This document shows, piece after piece, positions 24,717 to 32,346 of a DNA stretch of 34,707 nt (its first letter is position 1; each line of letters starts with the position of its first letter). The position numbers were made by a program, and so were the translations under genes. The stretch lies in contig JAGWBX010000022.1 of the NCBI GenBank assembly GCA_021295655.1, positions 1 to 34,707 on the forward strand. Direction: 5' to 3'. This DNA is from Candidatus Latescibacterota bacterium. GTDB lineage: Bacteria; Latescibacterota; UBA2968; GCA-2709665. A model generated the notes under the pieces. That model was not told the DNA's origin. It saw only the letters and a program-made list of their open reading frames with translations, and did not search any database.

Positions 24717-26936
24717 TCACGGAACGATGCTGAACGAAATCTCCTTCGAAACCATTTCATCCACCTGCAGGTCCGTTACGGCCACCCTGACCAGCTGTCC
24801 GCCTTCCTGCGTTTCGGTCAGGTCCAGTTCCACGTACGCAACTTCATCGGGCCGGTTGCCGGCCTGGTCGTACGCGATCACGATCTCCCGGTCCTTTTCG
24901 GAAAGCCGGAACACCCGGCCCAGTCCGTGCAGAATCTTTGCAGGCAACGCCCGGTCCCGCTGCGACCGCAACGTATATTCCACTCGATAGCGGGTTTGAC
25001 CGAAGGCATCCTGCTTCAGATTGTAGATTTCAAAATATACGAACGCGTTCTGATGACTCCGAAACGCCAGCGACGACATCGGGATCACCTTGAGGCCGTT
25101 CTTTACGTACTCTCCCGCAGGTTCTTCCGTGGGCTCCGTAGCGAAGGCCAGTTCAATATCGCTGATCAGCAGTTCGGATGGCTTGTGATAGTCCTCCAGG
25201 ACAACCGCCTGCTGATAGACCTGGGATTTGCCGGAAACCACGTCCCTTACCTGCAGGGCCATCTGGTACGTGCCGGGCGGCAGGTCCACGGGCATGACGC
25301 CGGGAATGAACGCGCCGTCGGAAATCTGCTGGTCCGTGGGGGCCCTGAAGGCCATCTGATCCACCTCCCGATAGACTTCGTTCCAATGGCTGTCGAACAA
25401 GGCCACGCCCCGGTCCAGCAGAATGAGATCCGTTTTCTCATCCACGTTCAAACGTACCACCTCGGAGGCAGGCAACCCGTAGTAGACCTCAAGTCGCGTC
25501 CTGGACTCCGGCCCTTTGAAATCCGCCGGATAGTAGTAGAAGTCGATGGGCAGATCGGCGAAATCGGGCGTGTAGCGTGACGGCCGGCTCGCCACCACGT
25601 TCTGCATCACCACCCCGCCCTGAAAACCGGCCAGCTGGATACCCACATGCGGCGCGACTCTCAGCGGAAACGGCGCGAAGTCGTACCGCCTGCCCTTAAA
25701 GTTTTCCGAGAAAGTGATCTCGATGCCGCCTTCAACCTGTGTGTAAATCCAGTATTCCCATTTGGCATTCGCGGCAACCGGAAAGATCGGCAGCCCGGGT
25801 GAAATGGGCAGCGCCATCCTGGAGCGGTTCACGAAATTCACTCGCGTTTCCTGTAATTCCCGATTCCGCTCGGCCTGAATATCGTCCCATCGGCTGATAT
25901 GGTCGGGATTTCCCAGCCGGATGAAGACCTCGCCCCGCTTGTCCCAGCCGCCCTCCGGCCTGTCATAGTGTTCCAGAGCGTAGGCCACGCGGCGATAGTG
26001 CTCCAGCAGCCGCTCGTTTTCGGGCGTGAGCGGCGTTGGGTCGCGCCGGTTCCAGAACCGGGCGGCAAGCGCATCCCTCTCCTCGGGCGACGCTGCCTCG
26101 AAACGGGCGAGGTCCTCGTCGTCCGCCACAAGGGATATGTCCTGATATCTGCGCTGTTCGGCTTCCGGAAGAAAGGAGAAATAGACCCCGAACAGTTTGT
26201 TCGCACGCTCGAAGTCGCGATTCATCAGGGCAATGACGGCGAGATCGCGATTGGCCGGAATACGGGCGTCGCCGCCGGACTTCAGCAGCCCCGCGAGCGT
26301 GTCGACCGCTTCCTCGCTTCTGCCCAGCGAGAGCCACAACCTGGCCATCCGGATTCCCGCGTGGGGGTGTGCCGGATTCACCTTCATTTCCTGTTGGTAG
26401 GCGGAAATCGCCTCGTGCCGCTTGCCGTCGTCCTCCAGCAGCAGTCCAACCTGGTAATGCGCGTCCGGGTAGCCGGCATCGATATCAATCACTCTCTCAA
26501 ATGCCTCACGCGCACGGCGCTTCCGCGTTTCCAGGTAGACGCCAGCCAGGTGGTACTGCGCCTCGGCCATGTCCGGATTTGCTCTCAGGGCTCGCCTGAA
26601 ATACGTCTCGGCACGCCTGAATCCCTGTTTTGACGTTATGTAGGCCAGTCCCAACCCGTTGTTTCCGGCCGCCCTGGCGCCCTTCTTCACCGCGGTCCTG
26701 AATGCCTTCCTGGCCGCCTTCTGATTGCCGGCATCCAGATACGCATGTCCGAGAAGGACATAGTCCTGCGCCGTTTCCTTTCCCGTGTCGATCACCCGCT
26801 TCAGCCCGGTAATGGCGCGTTCCGGCCGGCCACCCTCAATGTCCGCTTCCGCCCGGACCCGCAGTGAATCAACCGGCGCCGCCGATCCGGACGCAACAAT
26901 CGTGAGAGACAGGGCAATGATCCACGTCATGGTCAT
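24717..26936 (-). CDS. Exported TPR and GWxTD domain protein
   Basis: 739 residues. The signal peptide is MTMTWIIALSLTIVASGSA. At least five TPR-like helical repeats fill ~25-250 (for example RPERAITGLKRVIDTG, AEAQYHLAGVYLETRKRRA, AHYQVGLLLEDDGKRHEA). The GWxTD domain follows at ~285-420: RFWNRRDPTPLTPENERLLEHY and GGWDKRGEVFIRLGNPDHI, here with D-K-R in place of the usual T-D-R. The C-terminal ~300 residues are beta-rich, ending in a domain that resembles those seen in other GWxTD proteins. The function is unknown; the family occurs mainly in FCB-group bacteria and Acidobacteria and is exported. AGGA lies 6 bases before the start. The selA gene follows closely; there is no obvious link to selenium. 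Confidence 0.9.
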   Translation of the reverse strand: MTMTWIIALSLTIVASGSAAPVDSLRVRAEADIEGGRPERAITGLKRVIDTGKETAQDYVLLGHAYLDAGNQKAARKAFRTAVKKGARAAGNNGLGLAYITSKQGFRRAETYFRRALRANPDMAEAQYHLAGVYLETRKRRAREAFERVIDIDAGYPDAHYQVGLLLEDDGKRHEAISAYQQEMKVNPAHPHAGIRMARLWLSLGRSEEAVDTLAGLLKSGGDARIPANRDLAVIALMNRDFERANKLFGVYFSFLPEAEQRRYQDISLVADDEDLARFEAASPEERDALAARFWNRRDPTPLTPENERLLEHYRRVAYALEHYDRPEGGWDKRGEVFIRLGNPDHISRWDDIQAERNRELQETRVNFVNRSRMALPISPGLPIFPVAANAKWEYWIYTQVEGGIEITFSENFKGRRYDFAPFPLRVAPHVGIQLAGFQGGVVMQNVVASRPSRYTPDFADLPIDFYYYPADFKGPESRTRLEVYYGLPASEVVRLNVDEKTDLILLDRGVALFDSHWNEVYREVDQMAFRAPTDQQISDGAFIPGVMPVDLPPGTYQMALQVRDVVSGKSQVYQQAVVLEDYHKPSELLISDIELAFATEPTEEPAGEYVKNGLKVIPMSSLAFRSHQNAFVYFEIYNLKQDAFGQTRYRVEYTLRSQRDRALPAKILHGLGRVFRLSEKDREIVIAYDQAGNRPDEVAYVELDLTETQEGGQLVRVAVTDLQVDEMVSKEISFSIVP

Positions 26937-26973
26937 TCCTTCCGCGAAGATCCGCGCAATGGGTCACCTGGAA

Positions 26974-27002
26974 AATCTATCGAATATGTTCCTTGCGCGC
27001 AA
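26974..27002 (-). promoter_or_regulatory. Candidate promoter of the GWxTD-selA-selB unit
   Basis: On the minus strand TTGCGC (27002-26997), a 17-base spacer and TAGATT (26979-26974), 4 of 6 consensus matches in each box. It is 37 bases from the GWxTD start codon. Confidence 0.4.
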
Positions 27003-27071
27003 AGGATTTCTATGCTTGACGCACGGACCGGGAGCCTGTTCGCGAGCCCGGAAATTCAGCACGCTTCCGCA

Positions 27072-27100
27072 TTGACAACGCACCAGCGCGGGTTTATCTT
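27072..27100 (+). promoter_or_regulatory. Promoter of galU
   Basis: Consensus TTGACA (27072-27077), a 17-base spacer and TATCTT (27095-27100). The start codon follows 32 bases after the -10 box. Confidence 0.65.
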
Positions 27101-27132
27101 TGCGGCCAGTCAATTACCGGGAAGGATCCCCT

Positions 27133-28059
27133 ATGCACGTCCGAAAAGTCGTCATACCGGTTGCCGGGCTCGGAACCCGTCTGTTGCCTACGACAAGAGC
27201 CCTGCCGAAAGAGATGCTGCCCGTTGGCAAATATCCCGCAATACAGCACGTTGTCGAGGAAATGGCCGCCGCGAATCTGACGAAGTGTCTTTTCATTACC
27301 TCTCACAGCAAAACCATTATAGAAGACCAGTTCGACAACAACGTCGATCTCTCCTCGCAGTCCGACCCGAACCACGGCTCCAACGACCAGGGTCAACTCG
27401 ACTACATTCTGCGCGGCATCGAGTTCTTTTATACCCGCCAGCAGGCGCTGTCCTCCGCGAGCAGACCCCGTGGCACCGGCGCCGCAATACTCGCCGCCGA
27501 GAGTTTCGTGGACAAGGAGCACTTCGCGGTTGCATACGGCGATACGATCATCAACACCAGACATACCCCGAACTTTCTGGCTCGCATGATCGAATCTCAT
27601 CTCGAACACGGATCCGCGTGCACCGTGGGCGTCCGGCCCGTCACGTCCGATATGGTTGGACGCTACGGTATCGTCAAGCCGGACCCGGCAGACGACCTGA
27701 ACGCAGACAGCTTCGCCATCCGCGATCTGGTGGAAAAACCCGGCGCGGACGAAGCGCCCAGCCTTATGGCCGTGAGCGCCCGCTACGTATTCAGCCCCGA
27801 AATCTTCGAGGAAATCCGCGCGCTTACGCAGGCCGCGGGCGAAGAAATCGGCGTCACGGAAGCCATTCGAGGCCTTATTCGGCGGGAGAAACCCGTCAGA
27901 TGCGTGCGTCTGTTACCGGACGAAACAAGATACGACATCGGAAGCCACGCCAGTTACTACCGGGCATTTATTGACTTTGCCCTTCAGGATCCCGAATGCG
28001 GTGACAGGATTCGGGAGTATCTCGAAGCCTGCGTAAAACACGCGGGAAAAAGCCCCTGA
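27133..28059 (+). CDS. galU: UTP-glucose-1-phosphate uridylyltransferase
   Basis: 308 residues, typical for bacterial GalU. It makes UDP-glucose from UTP and glucose-1-phosphate for envelope polysaccharides, trehalose or glycogen-type metabolism. The nucleotide-binding start VVIPVAGLGTRLLPTTRALPKEMLPVGKYP is diagnostic; I also see FITSHSKTIIEDQFD, YGDTII, GRYGIVKP, LVEKP and YDIGSHASYYRAF. The start at 27133 has AAGGA 7 bases upstream and a near-consensus promoter. The gene is monocistronic: a terminator hairpin follows within 50 bases. Confidence 0.96.
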   Translation: MHVRKVVIPVAGLGTRLLPTTRALPKEMLPVGKYPAIQHVVEEMAAANLTKCLFITSHSKTIIEDQFDNNVDLSSQSDPNHGSNDQGQLDYILRGIEFFYTRQQALSSASRPRGTGAAILAAESFVDKEHFAVAYGDTIINTRHTPNFLARMIESHLEHGSACTVGVRPVTSDMVGRYGIVKPDPADDLNADSFAIRDLVEKPGADEAPSLMAVSARYVFSPEIFEEIRALTQAAGEEIGVTEAIRGLIRREKPVRCVRLLPDETRYDIGSHASYYRAFIDFALQDPECGDRIREYLEACVKHAGKSP

Positions 28060-28106
28060 TCCGGCGGCAGATGTGCGGGCATTCGCACTGCCCTGAAAAA
28101 AAGAAG

Positions 28107-28133
28107 CCCTTCGGAGCCCGGAGATCCGAAGGG
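28107..28133. terminator. Bidirectional terminator between galU and the 28.3-kb gene
   Basis: CCCTTCGGA (28107-28115) and TCCGAAGGG (28125-28133) pair perfectly around 9 bases, with G-U and A-U pairs extending the base. On the minus strand CTTCTTTTTTTC follows, a strong U-tract; on the plus strand TTCAATT follows. Confidence 0.8.
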
Positions 28134-28278
28134 TTCAATTATACGTAACAATGGACGGATACGCCCACCGGAAAGGTGTTTCACGTCTGCATCTTGATCA
28201 GCCAACTGGCTGTGGATCGACTACGGCGCGGGTTCCGACTTCTCTTTCCGCACGCCCGCCTTTCCCCGAAATGCCCGT

Positions 28279-28734
28279 TCAACGCCGATCGTCATCGTCG
28301 TTCACGAGTTTCTCGCCGTCGAATATCAACTTGTCCTTTTCGTAGATGCAACCGGTCTCCTCGACCAGTTCGTATTTCATCAACTGCCCGAGTGACATGT
28401 GTTTGAAGACCTCTCTCGGGTCTTTGTATTTTTCAATCAGTTTTTCGATTGGACCCTCGAACTGGATGGCCCTGCGAACGGGGCGTTCCTTTTCCCGTCG
28501 TTCCTGCTCCTCCCTGGTGAGGATTGGCAGGCGCTCGGCCGCCGGACCAAGCCGGCTGGTATACTCCTGCCGTTGTCGAAACCGGTCATGCCGTTTCTCG
28601 AGTTCAGACTTGTCCCCCATGTTGTCGTAATATTCCGCGACCTCGTCGGCCTTCTTCCTGAATCGCTCCTGTTCCTGGTCCTTAAGTTCATCGTTTCCCA
28701 TTTTTCGCATGATATCCTTAACCGACTTGTTCAT
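28279..28734 (-). CDS. Charged helical protein of unknown function
   Basis: 151 residues, not recognised. It is very rich in Glu, Lys, Arg and Asp, with long predicted helices (EQERFRKKADEVAEYYDN; EEQERREKERPVRRAIQFEG), and ends in an acidic tail of four Asp before RR. There is no signal peptide and no membrane segment. The C-terminal part (EKLIEKYKDPREVFKHMSLG, then IYEKDKLIFDGEKLVND) looks like a small folded domain. The start at 28734 is set by GGAGG 7 bases upstream; the frame is open 15 codons further. It has its own promoter (TTGACA) and terminator, so I believe it is a real gene expressed alone. Confidence 0.8.
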   Translation of the reverse strand: MNKSVKDIMRKMGNDELKDQEQERFRKKADEVAEYYDNMGDKSELEKRHDRFRQRQEYTSRLGPAAERLPILTREEQERREKERPVRRAIQFEGPIEKLIEKYKDPREVFKHMSLGQLMKYELVEETGCIYEKDKLIFDGEKLVNDDDDRR

Positions 28735-28824
28735 CCATACGCCTCCAGATCGTTGGGACATCGGGTCGCTCAGACGCATTAATCGCGGTGCGGCAGTATT
28801 TTGCAGTCTGGATCCACAACAAAA

Positions 28825-28853
28825 AACTTACATCGCGCTCTCGTTTTTGTCAA
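28825..28853 (-). promoter_or_regulatory. Candidate promoter of the charged-protein gene
   Basis: On the minus strand a consensus TTGACA (28853-28848), a 17-base spacer and TAAGTT (28830-28825). The -35 box is perfect, the -10 box weak. Confidence 0.45.
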
Positions 28854-28896
28854 CGTCTAATTTCAGGCCATAACACCGCCGTGTTTTTGAAAACCA

Positions 28897-28925
28897 TTGA
28901 CTCCACGGGCCTTACAAGGTAATTT
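28897..28925 (+). promoter_or_regulatory. Candidate promoter of mazG
   Basis: TTGACT (28897-28902), a 17-base spacer and TAATTT (28920-28925), about 106 bases before the mazG start codon. Confidence 0.5.
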
Positions 28926-28990
28926 GTCGGCGGGAGAAAACGGGGGCCGGCAGCAGGCGGCCCGCGACCTTGACCCGTGACCGCCCCTTT

Positions 28991-29012
28991 CCCGTGCGTG
29001 GACTTGCACGGG
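28991..29012 (+). other. Leader hairpin before mazG
   Basis: CCCGTGC and GCACGGG pair perfectly over 7 bp around 8 bases, ending 19 bases before the mazG start. Its 3' arm is part of an 11-base direct repeat (CACGGGCCTTA at 28904-28914 and 29007-29017). It has no T-run and might influence translation. Confidence 0.4.
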
Positions 29013-29031
29013 CCTTAACGAGGATCCCGGC

Positions 29032-29838
29032 ATGTCCGAACTCGATCGTCTCGTCAATCTCATGGCACGACTGCGCGGCCCCGACGGATGTCCCTGGGAC
29101 CGCGAGCAGACGCACCAGAGCCTCAAACCCTACCTGATTGAAGAGACCTACGAAGCCCTGGATGCCATCGACAGGGAAGACGACGACGGCCTGCGGGACG
29201 AGCTGGGCGACGTACTCCTGCAGATCGTCTTTCACGCGCAACTTGCCCGGGAGGAAGCCAGGTTCACGCTCGAAGACGTGGCGGAAGCCACCTCCGACAA
29301 GCTCATTCGCAGGCATCCGCACGTATTTGGGAATACGACCGCGAACACGCCCGGACAGGTGGTTGAGAACTGGGAAGCCATCAAATCGCGGGAAAAACGG
29401 GAAAAGGGCCGGAGTCCATCCATACTTGAAGGCATTCCCCGGCAGCTTCCCGCGCTGTTCAGGGCACGGCGGGTTCAGGAGCGGGCGGCCCGTTCCGGCT
29501 TCGACTGGACAGATACGGAAGAGGTCGTGGACAAAGTGCGCGAGGAAGTGGACGAGTTCCTCGAAGCGTGGCTGGACGCAGACAACAAGGGCGTGGAGGA
29601 AGAATTCGGAGACCTCCTGTTCTCTCTGGTCAACCTTGGCAGGTTTCTGAAAGTCTGCCCCGAAGAGGCGCTTCAGAAAACGGTGGGGAAATTCGAGAAC
29701 CGTTTCCGTTATATAGAACAGGAACTTGGAAGGCAGGGAAAGAACCCGCAAACCGCCAGCCTGGAAGAAATGGACCGGCTGTGGGAGGCATCCAAGAAAG
29801 AACAAACGGAGCCCGTGACCGACGATCGCGACCCATAA
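29032..29838 (+). CDS. mazG: Nucleoside triphosphate pyrophosphohydrolase MazG
   Basis: 268 residues with two MazG repeats. The first repeat has the Mg-binding set E37, E38, E41 (IEETYE) and E57, D60 (DELGD) after the signature RLRGPDGCPWDREQTH. The second has VREEVDEFLEA and EEFGDLLFSLVNL. The enzyme hydrolyses nucleoside triphosphates to monophosphates and pyrophosphate, cleaning damaged nucleotides and lowering ppGpp in E. coli. The start at 29032 follows GAGG at 9 bases. The gene is convergent with the following minus-strand gene (40 bases apart); no clear terminator is visible between them. Confidence 0.97.
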   Translation: MSELDRLVNLMARLRGPDGCPWDREQTHQSLKPYLIEETYEALDAIDREDDDGLRDELGDVLLQIVFHAQLAREEARFTLEDVAEATSDKLIRRHPHVFGNTTANTPGQVVENWEAIKSREKREKGRSPSILEGIPRQLPALFRARRVQERAARSGFDWTDTEEVVDKVREEVDEFLEAWLDADNKGVEEEFGDLLFSLVNLGRFLKVCPEEALQKTVGKFENRFRYIEQELGRQGKNPQTASLEEMDRLWEASKKEQTEPVTDDRDP

Positions 29839-29878
29839 CCGTCCGCTGATAAAGTCGCCGCGTGAATAGCGCCCGATC

Positions 29879-30835
29879 TCAACGCCCGGTTACGCGTTCA
29901 TACACCTGCACCGCCGCCATCAGATCCTGGATCGCCATGCCCGTAAAATAGGCAATCGCACCCAGGCCGCGCCGGTCTCCCAGCCGGCCCAGCGCCGCGT
30001 CTCCGATGGTCAGTACGCGCCCCTCGCCGTCTGCGGCCAACCGGTCCCCGCCAAGGCCGGCCAACAGGAAATCTCCCGACTTCAAAACCTGTTCGGGATG
30101 GTCTGCAACCACCTCCCGGCTGTTCAAGAGCCCGGGGTCGAGTTGAGCCGTCCTCGGGTCGCCCGCAATTACGGACAGATGCACCGCGTCGCCCACGTCC
30201 CGCCGTCTCAGAATCGGGCGGGGCGTTGGAACCGCCGTCAGCACGGCATCGGCCCCCTCCAGACAATCGCCAATGGCGTACGTACCCCGTATCCGGGCGT
30301 TCACCTTTGGTTGCACGAACGCGGCGAACGCCTCGACATTGGCGGCGCTCCGGCTGGTCGCCCTGATCTCCCGCGGCCCCAGGGCCGCGTCCGCGCACAG
30401 GGCAAGCGCGCGTGATATGCGTCCGGTGCCCAAAATCGCCAGCACCTCCGCACTGGCGGCAAGATAGCGGACACCGAGCGCGCCTGCCGCGCCCGTCCGC
30501 ATATTGGTCAGATATTCCGCATCCAGTTCGGCGCTCCGGCCCGTCGCGAGGTCATCCAGTTCGATGACCGCGGTGCGCCCCGCAAGCCTCCCGGATGCAA
30601 CATCCGACCGCTCCACGATCACCTTCCTCGCACGGTAACGCCCCGGCCACGCCGCCGGCATCTCCAGGCGAAACACATCCGCGCCTTCCGTCCTTCGCAC
30701 GTCTTCCCGTCGCGGCGGATTCAGCACCTCTCCCGACCCGTAGAGGCGAAACGCCCGGTCACAGCTATCGACAACCTCTTCGGCGGAAAGAATTCCCGCG
30801 ATTTCGGCATCTGAAATCCTTAATTTTTCTTTCAC
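29879..30835 (-). CDS. Ornithine cyclodeaminase / mu-crystallin family protein
   Basis: 318 residues. Family motifs: the substrate-side ARKVIVERSDVASG with a conserved Lys/Arg, LTNMRTGAAGALGVRYLA, then the NAD(P)-binding ILGTGRISRALALC and, later, DAVLTAVPTPRPILRRRDV. Members act as ornithine cyclodeaminases, alanine dehydrogenases or imine reductases; the substrate cannot be told here. I choose GTG 30835 (product MKEKLRISDAEIAGIL) because GGAGG lies 8 bases upstream and the length fits the family. ATG 30850 would start within that ribosome site. It stands alone and diverges from the dehydratase operon. Confidence 0.9.
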   Translation of the reverse strand: MKEKLRISDAEIAGILSAEEVVDSCDRAFRLYGSGEVLNPPRREDVRRTEGADVFRLEMPAAWPGRYRARKVIVERSDVASGRLAGRTAVIELDDLATGRSAELDAEYLTNMRTGAAGALGVRYLAASAEVLAILGTGRISRALALCADAALGPREIRATSRSAANVEAFAAFVQPKVNARIRGTYAIGDCLEGADAVLTAVPTPRPILRRRDVGDAVHLSVIAGDPRTAQLDPGLLNSREVVADHPEQVLKSGDFLLAGLGGDRLAADGEGRVLTIGDAALGRLGDRRGLGAIAYFTGMAIQDLMAAVQVYERVTGR

Positions 30836-31179
30836 AGGTACGTCCTCCATCGGGTCTGCCCCAACACCCCGGCGATTGACCGGCGCACGGTGAGGTCTTG
30901 CAGCCGGCACACCGTCAGGATTTCGTGCGAATGCAGAAGCCGTTCCTGCATCCGGCGCACACGCGAAACGCGCCCGTTCACCAGAAGGCCCGGGGGGGTT
31001 ACCGCTTAAACGAACTTACGCGACCGCTGCCACAATGTGAAGTGAAAAGTGAAAGGCGGCCGCGAGGTCCCGACCCGCCTCAGGCGCGGAAATTCGACTT
31101 GACGGGCTCTGGCTCCGGAACAATATTGGAAGTCCGTTTTAAGTATATTCGGCCCTCAATACCCGAAACGAGGCATCTC
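30836..31179. other. Divergent intergenic region
   Basis: 344 bases with no gene I can support; an open frame covers it on the plus strand, but its composition and the ribosome site at 31174 argue against translation. It holds the dehydratase operon promoter (31099-31127), a possible weak minus-strand promoter for the cyclodeaminase-family gene near 31013-31042, a run of seven G, and a short direct repeat (GTGAAAAGTGAAA) near 31040. Confidence 0.45.
31099..31127 (+). promoter_or_regulatory. Promoter of the dehydratase/sulfatase/aldolase operon
   Basis: TTGACG (31099-31104), a 17-base spacer and AATATT (31122-31127), 53 bases before the dehydratase start codon. Confidence 0.55.
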
Positions 31180-32346
31180 ATGAAGATTACGGACGTTGAG
31201 ACGTTCATTGCCGGCAACCCATGGAAAAACTGGCTGTTTACACGCGTGCATACGGACGAGGGCGTCACCGGCGTCGGCGAGGGCACGGTCAACTTCATGG
31301 CGAAGACCGTTGAATCCGCAATCCACGAACTCAGGCCTCAGTGGGAAGGACAGGACCCGTTCCAGCCCGAACGCATCGTCCAGCGGATGTACCGCGACGT
31401 GTACACCGACGGCGGACAGATTCACAAGCACGCGGTTGCGGCGATCGAAGTCGCGTGCTGGGACATTATGGGCAAGTGTCTGAACAAACCCGTCTACCAG
31501 CTTCTGGGCGGTCAGATGCGTGACAGGATCAGGGCGTATGCGAACGGGTGGTACCGCGGTCCGCGGACGCCGGAGAACTTCCACGAGAAGGCGAAAGAGG
31601 TGGTCGGCCGGGGGTACACCGCCCTCAAGTTCGACCCGTTCGGCTCGGCCTACCAGATTACAGACCTGGACGACGAGGCGCTGGCCATCGACATCATCGC
31701 GGCGGTACGGGACGCCGTGGGACCCGGTGTGGACGTTCTGGTGGAAGGGCATTGCCGTTTCAGTACTTCCACCGCCCTCAAATTCGCCCGCAAAATGGAA
31801 CCCTTCAACCCCACCTGGTTCGAGGAACCCACGCCACACCACAAAATTGACGCCCTCGTTCAGGTCGCCAGAGAATCGCCGGTACCCATTGCCACGGGGG
31901 AAAGCCTGCACACGAAATATCAGTTTGCGGAGTTGCTGAAGCACGACGTCGTACACATCCTGCAGCCGGAACCCCTGGCTTGCGGCGGACTCTGGTCAAC
32001 CCGTATGATCTGCGATATGGTCGACGCGCACTACGGTGTGGTCGCGCCGCACGACGCGCAGGGTCCCGTATGCACCGCCATCTGTCTTCAACTCGCGGCC
32101 TGTACGCCCAACCACTTCATTCAGGAAACCTTCGACGAATTCAACGTACCGTGGGAACGGGACCTTGTAACGGGCGAACGGTATGAAGTGGTCGACGGCT
32201 ACTTCGGCGTGCCTGCCTCACCGGGCCTGGGCATCGATCTGAACGTTGACGAGATTCGCAGACACCCCTATTCCGTGAACAACCACCTGCCTCTCTTCCG
32301 GGACGGTTGGGAACGCCGGGTTTCCCAGGAGGAAGTAACGTCATGA
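31180..32346 (+). CDS. Enolase-superfamily (mandelate racemase/galactonate dehydratase-like) enzyme
   Basis: 388 residues. The N-terminal capping domain begins MKITDVETFIAGNPWKNW. The barrel shows the ordered acid ligands: a Lys-x-Asp strand (TALKFDPFG), VEGHCRFS (E and a candidate catalytic His), WFEEPTPHH, GESLHTKYQF, and APHDAQGPV near the end, where GalD-type enzymes have a catalytic His. The family abstracts the proton next to a carboxylate; this branch mostly dehydrates sugar acids to 2-keto-3-deoxy acids. The start at 31180 has GAGG 6 bases upstream. Its stop overlaps the next gene (ATGA). The downstream HpcH/HpaI aldolase would cleave the expected keto-deoxy product, which supports a dehydratase role. 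The exact sugar acid is unknown. Confidence 0.92.
   Translation: MKITDVETFIAGNPWKNWLFTRVHTDEGVTGVGEGTVNFMAKTVESAIHELRPQWEGQDPFQPERIVQRMYRDVYTDGGQIHKHAVAAIEVACWDIMGKCLNKPVYQLLGGQMRDRIRAYANGWYRGPRTPENFHEKAKEVVGRGYTALKFDPFGSAYQITDLDDEALAIDIIAAVRDAVGPGVDVLVEGHCRFSTSTALKFARKMEPFNPTWFEEPTPHHKIDALVQVARESPVPIATGESLHTKYQFAELLKHDVVHILQPEPLACGGLWSTRMICDMVDAHYGVVAPHDAQGPVCTAICLQLAACTPNHFIQETFDEFNVPWERDLVTGERYEVVDGYFGVPASPGLGIDLNVDEIRRHPYSVNNHLPLFRDGWERRVSQEEVTS

Noticed and set aside
30898..31179. N-terminal extension of the dehydratase gene in the open frame upstream
   Set aside because: The family begins at MKITDV; a ribosome site directly precedes 31180 and a promoter lies inside the proposed extension.
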